A DNA stretch of 64,000 nucleotides from Syngnathus acus (GCF_901709675.1 NC_051092.1:14792991-14856990), one strand, 5' to 3'; shown: positions 43,429 through 54,721, counted from the stretch's first letter. The notes: a model not told the origin generated them from the sequence alone. Made by a program: numbers and translations.

Positions 43429-44179
43429 CAGTGGTCCCCAACCTTTTTTGCGCCACACGGACCGGTTATGTGTCAGAAATATTTTCGCGGACCGGCCTTT
43501 ATGTAAATAAATACATTTATGTAAATAAATTATACATTTTTAATAAATATATAAATACGATGAAATAAAATGATACGACTGGCATAAAAACAAGTAAAAA
43601 CGACATAAAAATAAAACTCACCATTACGTTGAATTAGTGGGAGCACTGAGCTTGTTTCTCATAAACAAACCGGTCCCATGTAGGTGTAATCGGAGACAAT
43701 GACACCCGAAGTGGTTAAGGTTTGTCTTTTAATACAGGATGCTTGGTCTCCATGTGCCGAAGCAGTTTTGAAGGCTTCATTACCTCGTCAGCTAGCCTGT
43801 CGCCACATATTACGCAGAGTGGGCTTGGTGCGTCAGTCATCTGTTGGCGATAAATCCATATTTTAAATAGGACTCCAGAAATTTTCTTTTAAATGCAGCT
43901 TTCCTTTTCTTAGAAGTCGTAGCCTCTTCTTCTTCTGTCTCCTCATTGGGCTTTTTTCCCATTCCGAAGAAGCTTTCCAAACATCTCTGTTTCTTGCTCA
44001 TATTTGCTTGCTTCGCGGGCTCGACTGAGGTGACATGTCACATGACCGGGACGAGTGTCTTGACCTGAATTAATTTATTGTCGATAAACAAAATATATAT
44101 TTTTTTTCTGTGCGGCTTGGCGGCCCGGTACCAAGTGACCCACAGACCGATACCGGTCCGCGGGGGTTGGGGACCCCTG
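43429..44179. mobile_element. hAT MITE (CAGTGGTCCCCAACC ends)
   Basis: Ends CAGTGGTCCCCAACC and the complement GGTTGGGGACCCCTG at 44179, with an exact 8-bp duplication GTCTAGGT (43421-43428, 44180-44187). A fragment of this family is embedded in the MITEs at 19996 and 29912. No transposase. Confidence 0.9.
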
Positions 44180-44284
44180 GTCTAGGTAACCTGTGGCAAG
44201 CGATGGAAACTGAGCCCTGACAAACTCACACTGTCAAAGCAGCCATTTCTCACATGATGCCTCCCTGATAGACTTCCTCTAGAT

Positions 44285-44754
44285 CAGGGGTGGCCAACCA
44301 GTCAGAGACTAAGAGACACATTTTTTACTGTGTTACCGCAAAGAGCCACATCATACACATGAGCACACATCAACTATCACCCCCAACTGAGGTTTGACTG
44401 TATAAATATATATTGAACTCAAGCGAAGCGAACACGCATGCTCTGATGAACTCACACCACTCATAGAGTCTCAGAGGCATTACTGTGCAATAACATCCTG
44501 CTCTTCACACCTTTTGAATTTGTCTACACTGTTTTTGCCATTATTCACATGTCCTGAGTGTTGTTAGTCACCTATATGTTGAACAGAGGGTGTGTTTTAC
44601 CGAAGTCAAATTCCTTGTTTGGCACGCTCAAACATGGCGAATAAAAACTCTTGAATCTTGAATCTTGAATAATGTTGATATGAACGTAAAGGAGCCGCAT
44701 GAAACCAGGCAAGGAGCCGCATGCGGCTCGCGAGCCGCGGGTTGGCCACCACTG
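44285..44754. mobile_element. hAT MITE (CAGGGGTGGCCAACC ends) with LINE tail inside
   Basis: Inverted ends CAGGGGTGGCCAACC and GGTTGGCCACCACTG, flanked by CTCTAGAT and CTCTAGAC (seven of eight bases match). Bases 44445-44668 are an L2 3' end with the ttgaatcttgaatc tail, so a LINE entered this MITE. Confidence 0.85.
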
Positions 44755-44812
44755 CTCTAGACATATCTTCACTGTTCCTTTTCACTTGTCTTTCAGGACA
44801 TCATAAGCCATA

Positions 44813-45411
44813 ATGATCATTCTCAAGGTGTTCATTGTTGCCCTCCTGTTTGGTAAGTCATCTCACTCCAGGTAACAAAAAGTAATTTAACGGTTACAGA
44901 GATGTCAATGTCAACTATTGCAGGAGCCAGCTGTCTGGGTGCACAAATAAAGAGACAAGTAAATGTTCCTCAAGATGACAGTCCACCAGGACCACCTGGC
45001 CCTCCAGGACCACCAGGGCCAGATGGACCAGATGGTCCAACAGGACCAAAGGGTACAACAGGACCAACAGGACCGACAGGACCAATAGGACCAAAAGGCC
45101 CACAAGGACCACCTGGAGCAGATGGTGACCCAGGAGCAGAAGGCCCACCAGGACCACCTGGAGCAGATGGCCCACCCGGACCACAACCCCCACCAGGACC
45201 ACCTGGAGCAAATGGCAGACCAGGACCAAGAGGTATTCGAGGTCCAGTTGGACCAACTGGATCTCCTGGACCAGAAGGACCACCTGGACCACCAGGACCA
45301 CCTAGTCCACCAGGACCACCTGGACCCCCAGGACCACCTGGTCCACCAGTATTCTTTCCGAATTTTCCTCAGGCACCATGGCTACCTTGGCCACCAAGAC
45401 CATGTCCATAA
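44813..45411 (+). CDS. Secreted collagen-like protein, two coding exons
   Basis: Exon 1 (from a splice acceptor at 44796; ATG 44813) encodes [14 protein letters not shown], a good signal-peptide core, and ends at 44852. A 71-bp GT-AG intron (44853-44923) restores phase 1 into exon 2 (44924-45411). The product is 175 residues: signal peptide, a KRQ dibasic site, an acidic PQDD stretch, about 40 Gly-X-Y triplets with two interruptions ([13 protein letters not shown]), then a short aromatic/proline tail ([14 protein letters not shown]...). There are no C1q, NC1 or lectin domains, so it differs from known short collagens I can name. An AATAAA at 46192 could end the mRNA. Function unknown; secretion is inferred from the signal peptide. 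Confidence 0.7.
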
Positions 45412-46210
45412 GGCCCAGGTCAAAATCTGCCAAGTGGCCCACTACCAATTTGGCCACCTGGGCAAAATTAGGTTAATTAATTTTATAGCCCAGGGGTCAC
45501 ACAGACCACCTGGTACTGCAGAGGAAAATTATTCACCTGGACCACCACCTTTTCAGGCTGGGCCACCATTTGGACCACATTCTATTTCATATCCCAATTA
45601 GCCACCCAGACCAATAATACCAGACACCAGTACAGCCACCTATTTTCCTGGATGAAAACCACCTGGACACCAAATTACCAACCTACCCCACCACCTGGAC
45701 CACCTTCAGGACACCCCCTGCCATTACGGTTTACTCCAGCTAAAAACAACTCACCTGGAATAGCACCCTGCCAACCTGGATCACTACCTGGATCATCTGT
45801 TACTCTGGATGAAAACAATCAACCTGAAATTTGACCTCGCAAACCTAAACCATCGCCTAGACTTCCACCAAGACCTGCCTGGCGAACACCAATTGCTCCA
45901 GAAGAAAACAGCCCACCTAGACCACCACCTTGTCCACTCGCACAACCTGTTACTGCTTATGAACACAACCCATCTGGACCACTACTCGGACCACCATCCA
46001 GTCCACCACTTGGGCTTCCTGAAGATGTAACCCAAGACCATAGAAACCAACTTGTTTTTCTTCCAAAAGAAAACTTGTTTGCATTTTCTGTTTATCAAGC
46101 ATTCAGTCCTAATCATAGAAATCTTAGAAAATGTGTCCATCAATGTCTAAATGCAAGATTTCCATCCTCGCTACCCGCATTCAATTATAACAATAAAAAT
46201 GATTCTCTTT
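45412..46210 (+). other. Proline-rich 3' extension: UTR or decayed coding sequence
   Basis: After the stop, in-frame and shifted readings stay rich in Pro, Gly and Gln (e.g. PPPGPPSG near 45690 and PPRPPPCPLAQP near 45920) up to about 46030, broken by several stops and slips. The AATAAA is at 46192-46197. It suggests that a longer proline-rich protein was shortened, or that extra exons with unseen junctions exist. Confidence 0.5.
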
Positions 46211-46456
46211 CTGAACGACTTGTGACATGAGATGCTCTTTCCTTTGTAATCACAGACACAATTGTGCTTCCTGGGTATGAAATCAAACTGCAACCACTTA
46301 CTGCCTTGTAAACAAATAATAATAATAACATATAGTTATAGTCCAACAAATGAGAAACCCTTTCAAATCCGAGGTTTCATATTACACAATAAATTAATAA
46401 ATGAAAATAAATAAATGTAAACCTCATGCTGTAGCTAATTTACTTTTCACGTTCAT

Positions 46457-46891
46457 TTAACTTACAGGCACTACTCCCGGGTTCCTAAAATGTGACACAA
46501 AGACCAGCAGGTTAAGTGCTATAAATAGAATTTTATACATTTCAGTGATCACTTCACGTGATCCATCATCACATTTGATCTTACATTCATAATCATGATA
46601 GTACTTAGGTGGTCTCCTTTCCCTCTTTGGATATTGGGTATTTTCAAGACTCTGACCCTTACCTGCAATGATGTCTATGTCCTGAACTTCAGCTTTTTCA
46701 ACACTCTTACCCTCACCTGCAGTGATGTCCGTGTCCTGAATTTCAGCTTTAGCTTCCTGTGTGATTGGTTTCACTTCATCCATTTTTGGAAACGCGGTTT
46801 CACTCCTCTCCCTGTACAGGATGGAATCACTCATAAGCGTCGGCGGCGAGCATGGGTCGCTGCTGCAAGACAACCAAACATAACTTTCCAC
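46457..46891 (-). pseudogene. Probable retroelement 3' remnant
   Basis: The minus-strand reading has an 18-residue internal repeat (EIQDTDITAGEGKSVEKA, then EVQDIDIIAGKGQSLENT) and a basic RERRPPKYYHDYE segment like the C-termini of retrotransposon polyproteins. It lies on the same strand as, and beyond, the BEL integrase remnant at 47333-47998, so it may be the same element. Weak identification. Confidence 0.35.
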
Positions 46892-46944
46892 ACAATCTCG
46901 GTGTCGATGAGTGTGTTCTCTGCATTTTCATAAATTACTACCCA

Positions 46945-47253
46945 GAGATGTGGTGTTCGCTGATCGTGGCTTTGATATTGAGGATGTGTGCTGGGGTAAA
47001 GATCCCTGCCTTCACAAAAGGACACTGTCAGTTGGAAACTAGAGATGTGGAAAACACAAAGAAAATTGCCCATCTCCGAATTCATGTGGAAAGGGTGATT
47101 GCAACTGTCAGAACAAAACACACATTTTTGTCAACAAAAGTACCATTCAATATTGTGTTGCCATGCCAAGGTCAAGACAAAACATGCCTTGACAAGATTG
47201 TGTCTTTATTTTGTGCTCTGACCAACATGAGCAAGAGTGTTGTGCAAAGTTGA
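46945..47253 (+). pseudogene. DDE_Tnp_4-type transposase C-terminal fragment
   Basis: The reading has FADRGFDIED (near 46955), IPAFTKG, HLRIHVERVIATVR and a CALTNM end, the order and spacing of the last catalytic Asp and Glu blocks in DDE_Tnp_4 (Harbinger/ISL2EU-type) transposases. A one-base slip near 46985 separates the D block from the rest. Only the C-terminus remains. Confidence 0.65.
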
Positions 47254-47332
47254 AGGTGTCTGAAATAAATATGCCATGACATACAGCCGAGTAACATGAC
47301 AGAACAGTCTAAAGTGACATTAGAATGACTAA

Positions 47333-47998
47333 CTACAGTAAAGTGGCCAAAATCACTTCTGCCATTAGTGTAGACAAACTTTCATGAGTTAAGCGAGTGC
47401 TGTGATCACGGAGCATTGAATCAAGGATTCTTCGGGCTACACCAATGAGTCGCTCCCATGAACGCCCCATGTGTGAGGCATGAGGCGGGTTAACCACCCA
47501 GAAGCATTCTTGTTTGTGCAGGTACCGCTGCACCGTGCTGTCTGGTTGATCTACACTCAGCCCAAGTTCTTTACAGGCCCCAAGGAAATTTGTGCCGCAG
47601 TCTGACCTCAGTTGTTTGGCTGGTCCTCTTATGGCAAAGAAATGCCTCAACCCGTTTATTCAACTTGAGGTGTCCATTGAGGTAATCACCTCGATGTGAA
47701 TTGCTCTGGAGCTCATGCAGCAGAATAGTATGGCCCAGCACTTGCTCTTAGGTTGCGTCCCTCTGGTGCGTCTGGTGGGAATGTGCCAGGGTCCGAAAAC
47801 ATCCAGGCCCACATACGTGAAGGGAGGGCAGGTTGTAAGGTGCGCTGCGGACAAATCTGCCATTTGCTGTACCTGTATCCGTCCTCTAAGTCTGTGACAG
47901 GTGACGCACTTGTGGATAGTTGAGTTAACGAGCCGCTTGCCTCCCAGGATCCTTTGGGAGAATGACGGGGTTTTTAAGTTCAATGGCCACATCCGCAT
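47333..47998 (-). pseudogene. BEL/Pao integrase fragment, frameshifted
   Basis: The minus strand from 47998 reads a zinc-binding tail (KCVTCHRLRG), MADL, PPFTYVGLDVFGP (first catalytic Asp) and SRAIHIE; then after a slip near 47655, RSDCGTNF (second Asp) and HASHMGRSWERLIG (Glu). It ends near 47333. It differs clearly from the intact BEL at 10448, so it belongs to another lineage. The frame break makes it inactive. Confidence 0.85.
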
Positions 47999-48064
47999 TC
48001 TTCAGTCTGCCTCCAAGGCAGAGGAGGTCATCCTGTAAGACTGGGTTAAGAGAGCGTCGGCAGC

Positions 48065-48240
48065 CTGTAACCTGTAATAATTAACCTAGCTTGTCCTGTC
48101 TTAACAAAAGTAGTAGAACAAAGTGCTAAGATCTTTTGAACTGATTGACTAGCTGCAGAGGAAGCAATCAAAGTTGCTTTGTTTACACAACGTCGTAAAA
48201 GACCCCCTGCTATGCTTTGATCAGCAGGCCAGGGGCTTCA
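48065..48240 (+). mobile_element. Partial LTR of the ERV family
   Basis: From 'gcctgtaacctgtaataattaacc' to 'ggggcttcaaccccatcctgt' it matches the ERV LTR interior (compare 52470-52650 and 60626-60810). Both LTR ends are missing. Confidence 0.8.
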
Positions 48241-48261
48241 ACCCCATCCTGTACATGTACA

Positions 48262-48665
48262 GTTCGCTTCAATCTCAGGAGCAGGTGCATATTATCCTAT
48301 GGAGTAGCTTTGGGGAATGGACTAGAAGATAAAATGAAGGAAAGCAGAAATATAGTTCTATTTAAAAAAATGTATAAAGGAATGATATTTGCAAATTACC
48401 AAAAAGAGGAAAATGAAGGCGACTACTGTTAAGCTTTTGGATTATAAGATATTTTTGTTGTTTTACTTTTGTTCTTTTGAAGTTTTAATGTTCTCACTTG
48501 GAACTAAGTGATGGATAGTGGTAGGACATGCTAAGCCTAGGCTTCTTCCTACTCCTTTTTGAACAGTGATATATATTGTTTGTTGTTTGTTTTATGTTGT
48601 TTGTTTTTTATTGTTTTTATTCTTTAAATCATGTTAAAAATAAAGATTCATTCATTGAAACAAAT
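48262..48665 (+). pseudogene. Non-LTR retrotransposon 3' end
   Basis: Encodes the last residues of a reverse transcriptase (LRSRCILSYGVALGNGLEDKMK, ESRNIVLFKKMYKGM), then a T-rich 3' UTR ending ataaagattcattcattg. The same coding segment is at 61215-61380. The clade is uncertain. Confidence 0.65.
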
Positions 48666-48739
48666 TGTTTTGTAAAACTTGCACCACAACTGAAATAGAT
48701 GTGTTGAATACTGAATATTGATGACCGATCTTACTCACC

Positions 48740-48886
48740 ATTCGCTTGTTGCCGCGGTGACATTCCGTTACAACAATTGGGCCTGTTGTCTTCTGTAAAC
48801 AAAAATGCCAACGCCCACCGATAGCACCATGGTGGCGACGAACACGACTGTGGCCACAATGATGATAGTGTGATCCACAGGCTTCA
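48740..48886 (-). CDS. Exon-like segment encoding a transmembrane helix
   Basis: On the minus strand an acceptor (tgtttcag, exon start 48886) and a donor (gtgagtaag after 48740) frame 147 bases. One frame reads KPVDHT, then about 23 hydrophobic residues, then YRRQQAQLL and a stop at 48771-48769. The pattern is that of a type I membrane protein's last coding exon: short stalk, one helix, basic stop-transfer. The stop lies 29 bases before the donor, so a 3' UTR intron would not trigger decay. I see no neighbouring exons and cannot name the family. Confidence 0.45.
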
Positions 48887-48889
48887 CTG

Positions 48890-49684
48890 AAACACCAAGT
48901 ACAGAGTTAAATTGAGTAAGTAATCCCACTCGACAATGATTGAATGATTGATTGATTGATTGATTGATTTGGAACTAGGGTCTGACAGAAGCCTCAGCCT
49001 GTCGATTATATAGGTCGAAATTAGCTCTCTTCAAAGACCGTATTTTCTGGACTATAAATCGCAGTTTTTTTTCATAGTTTGGCCGGGGGTGCGACTTATA
49101 ATCAGGTGCGACCTACGTAACTCAGGCAGAGCGGGAATCGAACAGCGGAACCTCATGTTACCGCACGACTAATCCATCAATATTGGTTATCATAATGTGT
49201 ATTGTAATGTGTTTATCGCATCATTCTTGTAATGGCGCTCGCAATTGTAGCCTGAATCAAAGTACCGTATTGGCCCGAATATAAGATGATGTTTTTTGCA
49301 TTGAAATAAGACTGAAAAAGTGGGGGTCGTCCTACATTCGGTGTCTAGACATTATGCCCATTCACTTGTGCGCAGCGGTAAGTTAAAGGTTGCTGGTATC
49401 GACTGAGTATGTTGCTGTGATCATGTGCGTCTTTGACACAAAGTGAGTATATACATTTCATTGTTACTACTGTCTACTGTTGTGCCGTTTGTCTGATCGC
49501 GGTTTGTTTCGCGTGTTCGCCGTTTGATTGATAGCTTCGGCGCGCTCCTTTAAGTTTGCCTCGCATCGTACGAGTAGCCGTTACGCAGCGGCACGGTGAC
49601 TAACGGTCACCAGCAAATGTATTTTGTTGTCTCTATGACTTGTGTTTGGTGTGTTGCCGAGAGCATTTCATTTATGGTGATTTA
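48890..49684. other. Intergenic sequence with MITE ends
   Basis: Holds a GATT microsatellite (48942-48970), a partial MITE (49042-49115, related to 39361-39530), and another TA-type end near 49265 (ccgtattggcccgaatataag). No gene. Confidence 0.5.
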
Positions 49685-51270
49685 CAAACCGAATTCGGTT
49701 GAAGTTGGGAAATTGTGTAAAATGTAAATAAAAACATTAAAACGATTTGAAAATCCTTCTCAACCCATATTCAATTGAATACACTAAAGACAACATATTT
49801 AATGTTCAAACTGATAAACTTAATTGTTTTTTGCCAAATAATAATTAAATTAGAATTTCATGGCTGCAACAGGTCCAGTACAAGTTGGGGAAGGTGGCAA
49901 AATATACTGAGAAAGCTGAGAAAAGCTAATCAAACACCAATATGGAACATCCCACATGTGATCAAGCTAATTCGGAACAGGTGGGTACCATGATTGGGTA
50001 TAAAAGGAGCCTCCCCAAACATGCTCACTCATTCACAAGCAAGGATGGGGCCAGGTTCACCACTTTGTCCACAACTGCGTGAGAAAATAGTTGAACAGTT
50101 TAAGAACAACATTTCTCAAAGCAAAATTGCAAAGAATTTCAGGACTTCAACATCCACGGTCCATAATATCATCAAAAGGTTCAGAGAATCTGGTGAAATC
50201 ACTGCACGTAAGCGCCACGGCCGGAAACCAAGACTGAATGACCGTGACCTTCGATCCCTCAGACGGCACTGCTTTAAAAACCGACATGAGTGTGGAAAGC
50301 ATATCACCAAATGGGCTCAGGAAAACTTCAGAAGACCACTGTCAGTAAATACAGTTCGTCACTACATCAGTAAGTGAGGGTTAAAACTCTACCATGCAAA
50401 GCAAAAGCCGTTTATGAACAACATCCGGAAACGCCGCCGGGTTCTCTGGGCCTGAGCTCATGTAAAATGGACTGATGCACAATGGAAAAGTGTTTTGTGG
50501 TATGATGAGTCCACTTTTCAAATTGTTTTTGGAAACACCGGAGGTCGTGTCCTCCGGACCAAAGAGGAAGCGGACCATCCGGACTGTTATCAACGCAAAG
50601 TTCAAAAGCCAGCATCTGTGATGGTACGGGGGTGCATTAGTTCCCATGGCATGGGTGACTTACATTTCTGTGAAGGCAACATAAATGCTGAAAAGTACAT
50701 ACACATTTTGGAGCAACATATGCTGCCATCCAAGCGACGTCTTTTTCATTATTTCAGCAAGATAATGCCAAGCCACATTCTGCACGTGTTACAACAGCGT
50801 GGGTTCGAAGTAAAAGAGTCCAGGTTCTCCCCTGGCCCGCTTGCAGTTCAGACCTGTCTCCCATTGAAAATGTGTGGCGCATTATGAAGTGTAAAATACG
50901 ACAGGGAAGACCCCGGACTGTTGAACAACTGAAGCGGTTCATCAAGCAAGAATGGGAAAGAATTCCACATGAGAAGCTAAGAAAATTAGTCTCCTCTCTT
51001 CCAAAACGTTTAAGTGTTATTAAAAGGAAAGGTGATGTAACGAAATGGTAAACACGCCCTTTCCCAACTTCTACTGCACGTGTTGCAGCCATGAAATTCT
51101 AAGTTGATTATTATTTGAAAAATAAAATAAACTTTATGAGTTTGAGCATTAGATATGTTGTCTTTGTAGTGTATTCAATTGAATATAGGTTGAAAAGGAT
51201 TTTCAAATCATTGTATTTTGTTTTTATTTACATTTTACACAATTTCCCAACTTCAACCGAATCCGGTTTG
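49685..51270 (+). mobile_element. Tc1-like transposon with dead transposase
   Basis: Inverted repeats of about 115 bp (caaaccgaattcggttgaag...) start at 49685 and end at 51270, flanked by TA. The 1586-bp length is typical for fish Tc1 elements. The transposase reading runs from about 49994: helix-turn-helix (QLREKIVEQFKNN, TSTVHNIIKRF), the linker, a stop at 50375, VLWYDESTFQIVFG (near 50500, first catalytic Asp) and frame slips near 50755, so the second Asp and the Glu regions fall in other frames. Inactive. Confidence 0.9.
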
Positions 51271-51352
51271 TAGTATAGCGGAACCGTTACGCGCAGTTAA
51301 TTATGTAATGTGTGCCGTCGTGTTGTTTGACATCAGAAGTTGAGCGTTGACT

Positions 51353-51622
51353 TACAGTATCTCACAAAAGTGAGTACACCCCTCTCATTTCTGCAATGTT
51401 CTAATTATATCTTGTCATGGGACAACACTGAAGAAATGACACTTTGAGACAATGTTAAGTCGTCACTGTAGAGCTTGGATAGCAAAGTAAATGTATTGTT
51501 ACTTCAAAGTAACTCAAAATACAACAATGAATGTGTAAAATGCTGGCAACGAAAGTGAGTACACCCCAACTGAAAATGTCAAACTTTGACCCAAATGTCA
51601 ATATTTTGTGTGGCCACCATTT
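51353..51622. mobile_element. Tc1/mariner-type repeat fragment
   Basis: Paired motifs 'caaaagtgagtacacccct' (51366) and 'cgaaagtgagtacacccca' (51549), 'gggacaacactgaagaaatgacactttga', then gtggccaccat, as in a common fish TIR element. The right part is disrupted by the hairpin and LINE tail that follow. Confidence 0.5.
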
Positions 51623-51783
51623 TTTTCCAGCACCGCCGTAACCCTTTTAGGCATGGAGTTTACCAGAGCTTCACAGGTCGCCGCTGGAATCCTCTTCGAC
51701 TCTTCCATGATGACATCACGGAGCTGGTGGATGTTGGAGACCTCGAACTCAATGCCTAAAAGGGTTACGGCGGTGCTGGAAAA
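51623..51783. repeat. 38-bp inverted repeat
   Basis: 51623-51660 and 51746-51783 are reverse complements with one mismatch. A second pair (51720-51742 with 51798-51820) is also inverted with one mismatch. Order A-B-A'-B' implies an inverted duplication rather than a simple stem. Confidence 0.8.
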
Positions 51784-51799
51784 TCCAGCAGGTTCCAGG

Positions 51800-52148
51800 T
51801 CTCCAACCTCCACCAGCTCTCTCACCCCCTCCATGAGATTGTGCGATCCCTGAGCAGCTCCGTTAGCGGCAGACTTTTGCACCCTCGGTGTAGGAAAGAA
51901 CGGTTCCGCAGGTCCTTCGTTCCCTCTGCTGTCAGACTTTACAACATGCGTGGCACCTGTTAAATTAATGTGTTTCGTCTCTACTAGCGGTACTTGTATT
52001 TGTCCTTGTCTGTTTTTTACCCTTTTTTGAAATTATGGCACTTGTTTTATTCTTGCACTTGTATTATTCTTGCACTCATATGTGCTGCTGTGACGAGTGA
52101 ATATTCCCGCTGTGGGATGAATAAAGTTCTATCATCATCATCATCATC
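51800..52148 (+). pseudogene. LINE 3' end with ATC-type tail
   Basis: Coding end (about 51855-51960: HPRCRKERFRRSFVPSAVRLYN) is followed by a 3' UTR ending 'gtgggatgaataaagttctatcatcatcatc'. This resembles Rex1-like or related LINE tails. The clade is not certain. Confidence 0.6.
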
Positions 52149-52424
52149 AATGTAGACAAAACCGTAAAATAGATACACAGGTTCAAGTAACAATAGATAA
52201 TGTCAATATTGAACAAGTTTATGAGATCACATTTTTAGGAGTAATATTAGACAATAAATTCTGTTGGAAACCTCATATAAGATACGTTAGAACTAATGTA
52301 GCAAAACATATTCTGGAGCAGAGAATGTTGTATACTCTGTATGGTTGTCTTGTCTTACCATATTTGACTTACTGTGTGAAGATATGGGGAAATGCACACA
52401 TAAGCACTTTAAACCATTAATTAT

Positions 52425-53152
52425 TGTTAGGGTTGATAGATTAGTTTGATCCTATGCTTATGTTGGAATGTAACCTGTAATAATTAACCTAGCTTGTCCT
52501 GTCTTAACAAAAGTAGTAGAACAAAGTGCTAAGATATTTTGAGCTGATTGACCAGATGCAGAGGAAGCAATCAAAGTTGTTCTGTTTACACAACGTCGTA
52601 AAACACCCCCTGCTATGCTTTGACCAGAGGTCAGGGGCTTCAACCCCATCGTGTCCACTCTCACCCCCACCCTGTTTCTCTCAATAAAAATGCTCTTGCA
52701 AGAGGCCTGAGTCAGACCTCATTCGATCATCGCTGTACGCACAGCGACGAATGACTCTCCATTTGCAAGTGCTTAAAAAGGGCATACTGTCTCCCGTGTG
52801 GTTCTTGCAAAAATAAGTTAAAGTTAAAGTCCCAATGATCGTCACACACACATCTGGGTGTGGTGAAATTTGTCCTCTGCATTTGACCCATCCCCGTGTG
52901 ATTTTGATCCATCCCCTGGGGGAGAGGGGAGCAGTGAGCAGCAGCGGCGCCGCGCTCTGGAATCATTTGGTGATCTAACCCCCCAATTCCAACCCTTACT
53001 GCTGAGTGCCAAGCAGGGAGGCAATGGGTCCCATTTTTATATTCTTTGGTATGACCCGGCCGGGGTTTGAACCCACAACCTTCCAGTCTCAGGGCGGACA
53101 CTCTACCACTAGGCCACTGAGCTGGTTAGTTAGAGTGAGCACCACGCTAACA
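52425..53152 (+). repeat. ERV 5' LTR with SINE insertion
   Basis: Starts TGTTAGGGTTGATAG and ends ACGCTAACA. It matches the 3' LTR except for the SINE at 52815-53128. A polyadenylation-like AATAAA is at 52683. Divergence from the 3' LTR is low but not zero. Confidence 0.9.
52815..53128 (-). repeat. tRNA-derived SINE, full copy
   Basis: On the minus strand: A-box-like 'tggcctagtgg', B-box-like 'ggttcaaacccc', body as at 44-392, and an aagtta-repeat tail at 52815-52828. This copy gives the intact arrangement against which the altered copy at 44 is judged. The uninterrupted site is visible in the 3' LTR at 60968-60975. Confidence 0.85.
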
Positions 53153-53155
53153 TTT

Positions 53156-53173
53156 TGGTGCCATGACCCGGAT
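53156..53173 (+). other. ERV primer-binding site
   Basis: TGGTGCCATGACCCGGAT, three bases after the LTR. It is close to the tRNA-His type primer site known from other ERVs (about two differences by recall), so tRNA-His is the likely primer. Confidence 0.7.
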
Positions 53174-53837
53174 TCTCTCATACCCGCCATCTGGCTGACG
53201 GAGGAGGACGTGCTGCATTGTCGACAAGCCAGCGTCCATTAGGAGGACCTGGAAAACAAAGTCCTGGGAAGAGAATTCTTCGCTGGGCCAGCATCTTAGG
53301 TCTGCCTTCGTCTGACAGAGGTGGATTGACGAGGTCCGGCAGTGCAAGGAACCAGGGGACAAGTAAGTTAAAGCCCTAAAGTTGTGTGATAGTGTTGTTG
53401 TGAAACGCGTAAAAAGTTAAAGTTGCACAAGATATACGGCTTTGGTTTGTCCGAGCTACGAGACATACGGCTTTGGTTTGTCCGAGCTATGAGAAATACG
53501 GCTTTGGTTTTTCCAAGCCAAGAAACAGCTGGGATTCTAGTCCCAATGGAAGGAACGGGCTAAGAAAAAACAGAGCTTCTTTTTCCTAATTGAAGAAGGG
53601 CGTAGATTCTTTTTTTTGTCCGTTTTCTTTCCAAGCTGTTTGGGAGGGTTTTACACCCATCCTGGATAGGCCTAAAAATAAAACGCGCTGGAGTTTGTGT
53701 GGTTTAGTATGACTGGTAGGATAAATTGGCTACAAAGAGAATTTGTGGAAAGGTCAATTTAAACCTGCATTGAGGATCCTCAAAGAAAGAAAAAATAGTG
53801 AAAAGAAAATGGTATAAACCTAAAATACCAAGTTAAG

Positions 53838-53953
53838 ATGGGAAATAAAAACGGTAAATCTCTAGCTCTTGAAGGAGATGAGAAGTTCATGGCGAGTAGA
53901 TTTCTTAATTGTATGCAATACATGCCGAAGTGGAAGAAAAAGTATGGAGTATA
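53838..53953 (+). pseudogene. ERV gag start (matrix) remnant
   Basis: ATG followed by GNKNGKS, a myristoylation-type N-terminus as in retroviral matrix proteins, at the expected distance from the primer site. A stop at 53951 ends it after 38 codons. Nothing clear of capsid or nucleocapsid follows. 53174-53837 is leader without features; 54722-56180 is decayed internal sequence with only short frames. Confidence 0.5.
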
Positions 53954-54095
53954 AGGAAAGTTGCAAGTTGAAATGTGGAACGTTGTGGTAGAACCTTTGG
54001 AGGGGAGTGTGGCTAGGAAGCCAAAGGGATTGAGAAAGGAAAGAAAAGAGAGAGAAGTGCATTGTGTTAAAGTGTGGTTGAAAGCTTCAAAAAGA

Positions 54096-54721
54096 GAGCC
54101 TCCCCTTCATTTTCAGTGGGAACAGTGTTGTTGGTCTCCCTTTTTTGCTAGTGCGTCATAGTCTGGAGTAAAATTTGTTGTGGCAATTCTTAGGAGAGAT
54201 CCGAGGTGTTGGTCCATTTACTGTGACGGGTTGATGTTGATGTGGCTGAACGTCACGTCGCGTACGTCGAGCCAAATTGGCCACTCTTTTTTAAACACTC
54301 GGCACTGTGTCCACCTTGCTTTTCCTTGGACGACTCATTTTAATAGAAGGATTCCAGGGGAAGGTTTGTGGGTGGCTTTAGCGTAAAACTGTATCTGAAA
54401 GCTCAGCGCGCGAATTACAAGAATGCTGTCGTCACAGCCCACGCTCTAAATTCGGGACTGATACAAATAGAGCGCGAGTGCGCCATGTCCGTACTACTGA
54501 GTACGTACACGCACTTGTGAGTGTGCACCGAGCTTTCTGACACGGCTTCCGGTAGTAAATGCGCAGGCGAGCGGTTCCCCATCTACTGGGGAAACGCAGT
54601 CATTGCAGGCAAAATGACCAAAAAAAATGTTTAATAATACAATTTGTTCAGGGTTGGCGGGCCGGATTAAACGGTTCCGTGGGCCGGATGTGGCCCGCGG
54701 GCCGTAGTTTGCCCATCCCTG
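54096..54721 (-). mobile_element. hAT fragment inside the ERV
   Basis: The minus strand begins CAGGGATGGGCAAACTACGG at 54721 and matches 21206-21800, including 'ggcccgcgggcc' and the region near the transposase start. The other end is missing. Confidence 0.75.

Noticed and set aside
44813-45411. Assignment of the collagen-like gene to the SCPP family
   Set aside because: SCPP genes have phase-0 introns; the intron here is phase 1 and the domain is Gly-X-Y.
44911-45601. Overlapping frames (both strands) over the collagen repeat
   Set aside because: Codon-periodic Gly-Pro repeats keep other frames open; only the frame joined to the signal peptide by a phase-matched intron is supported.
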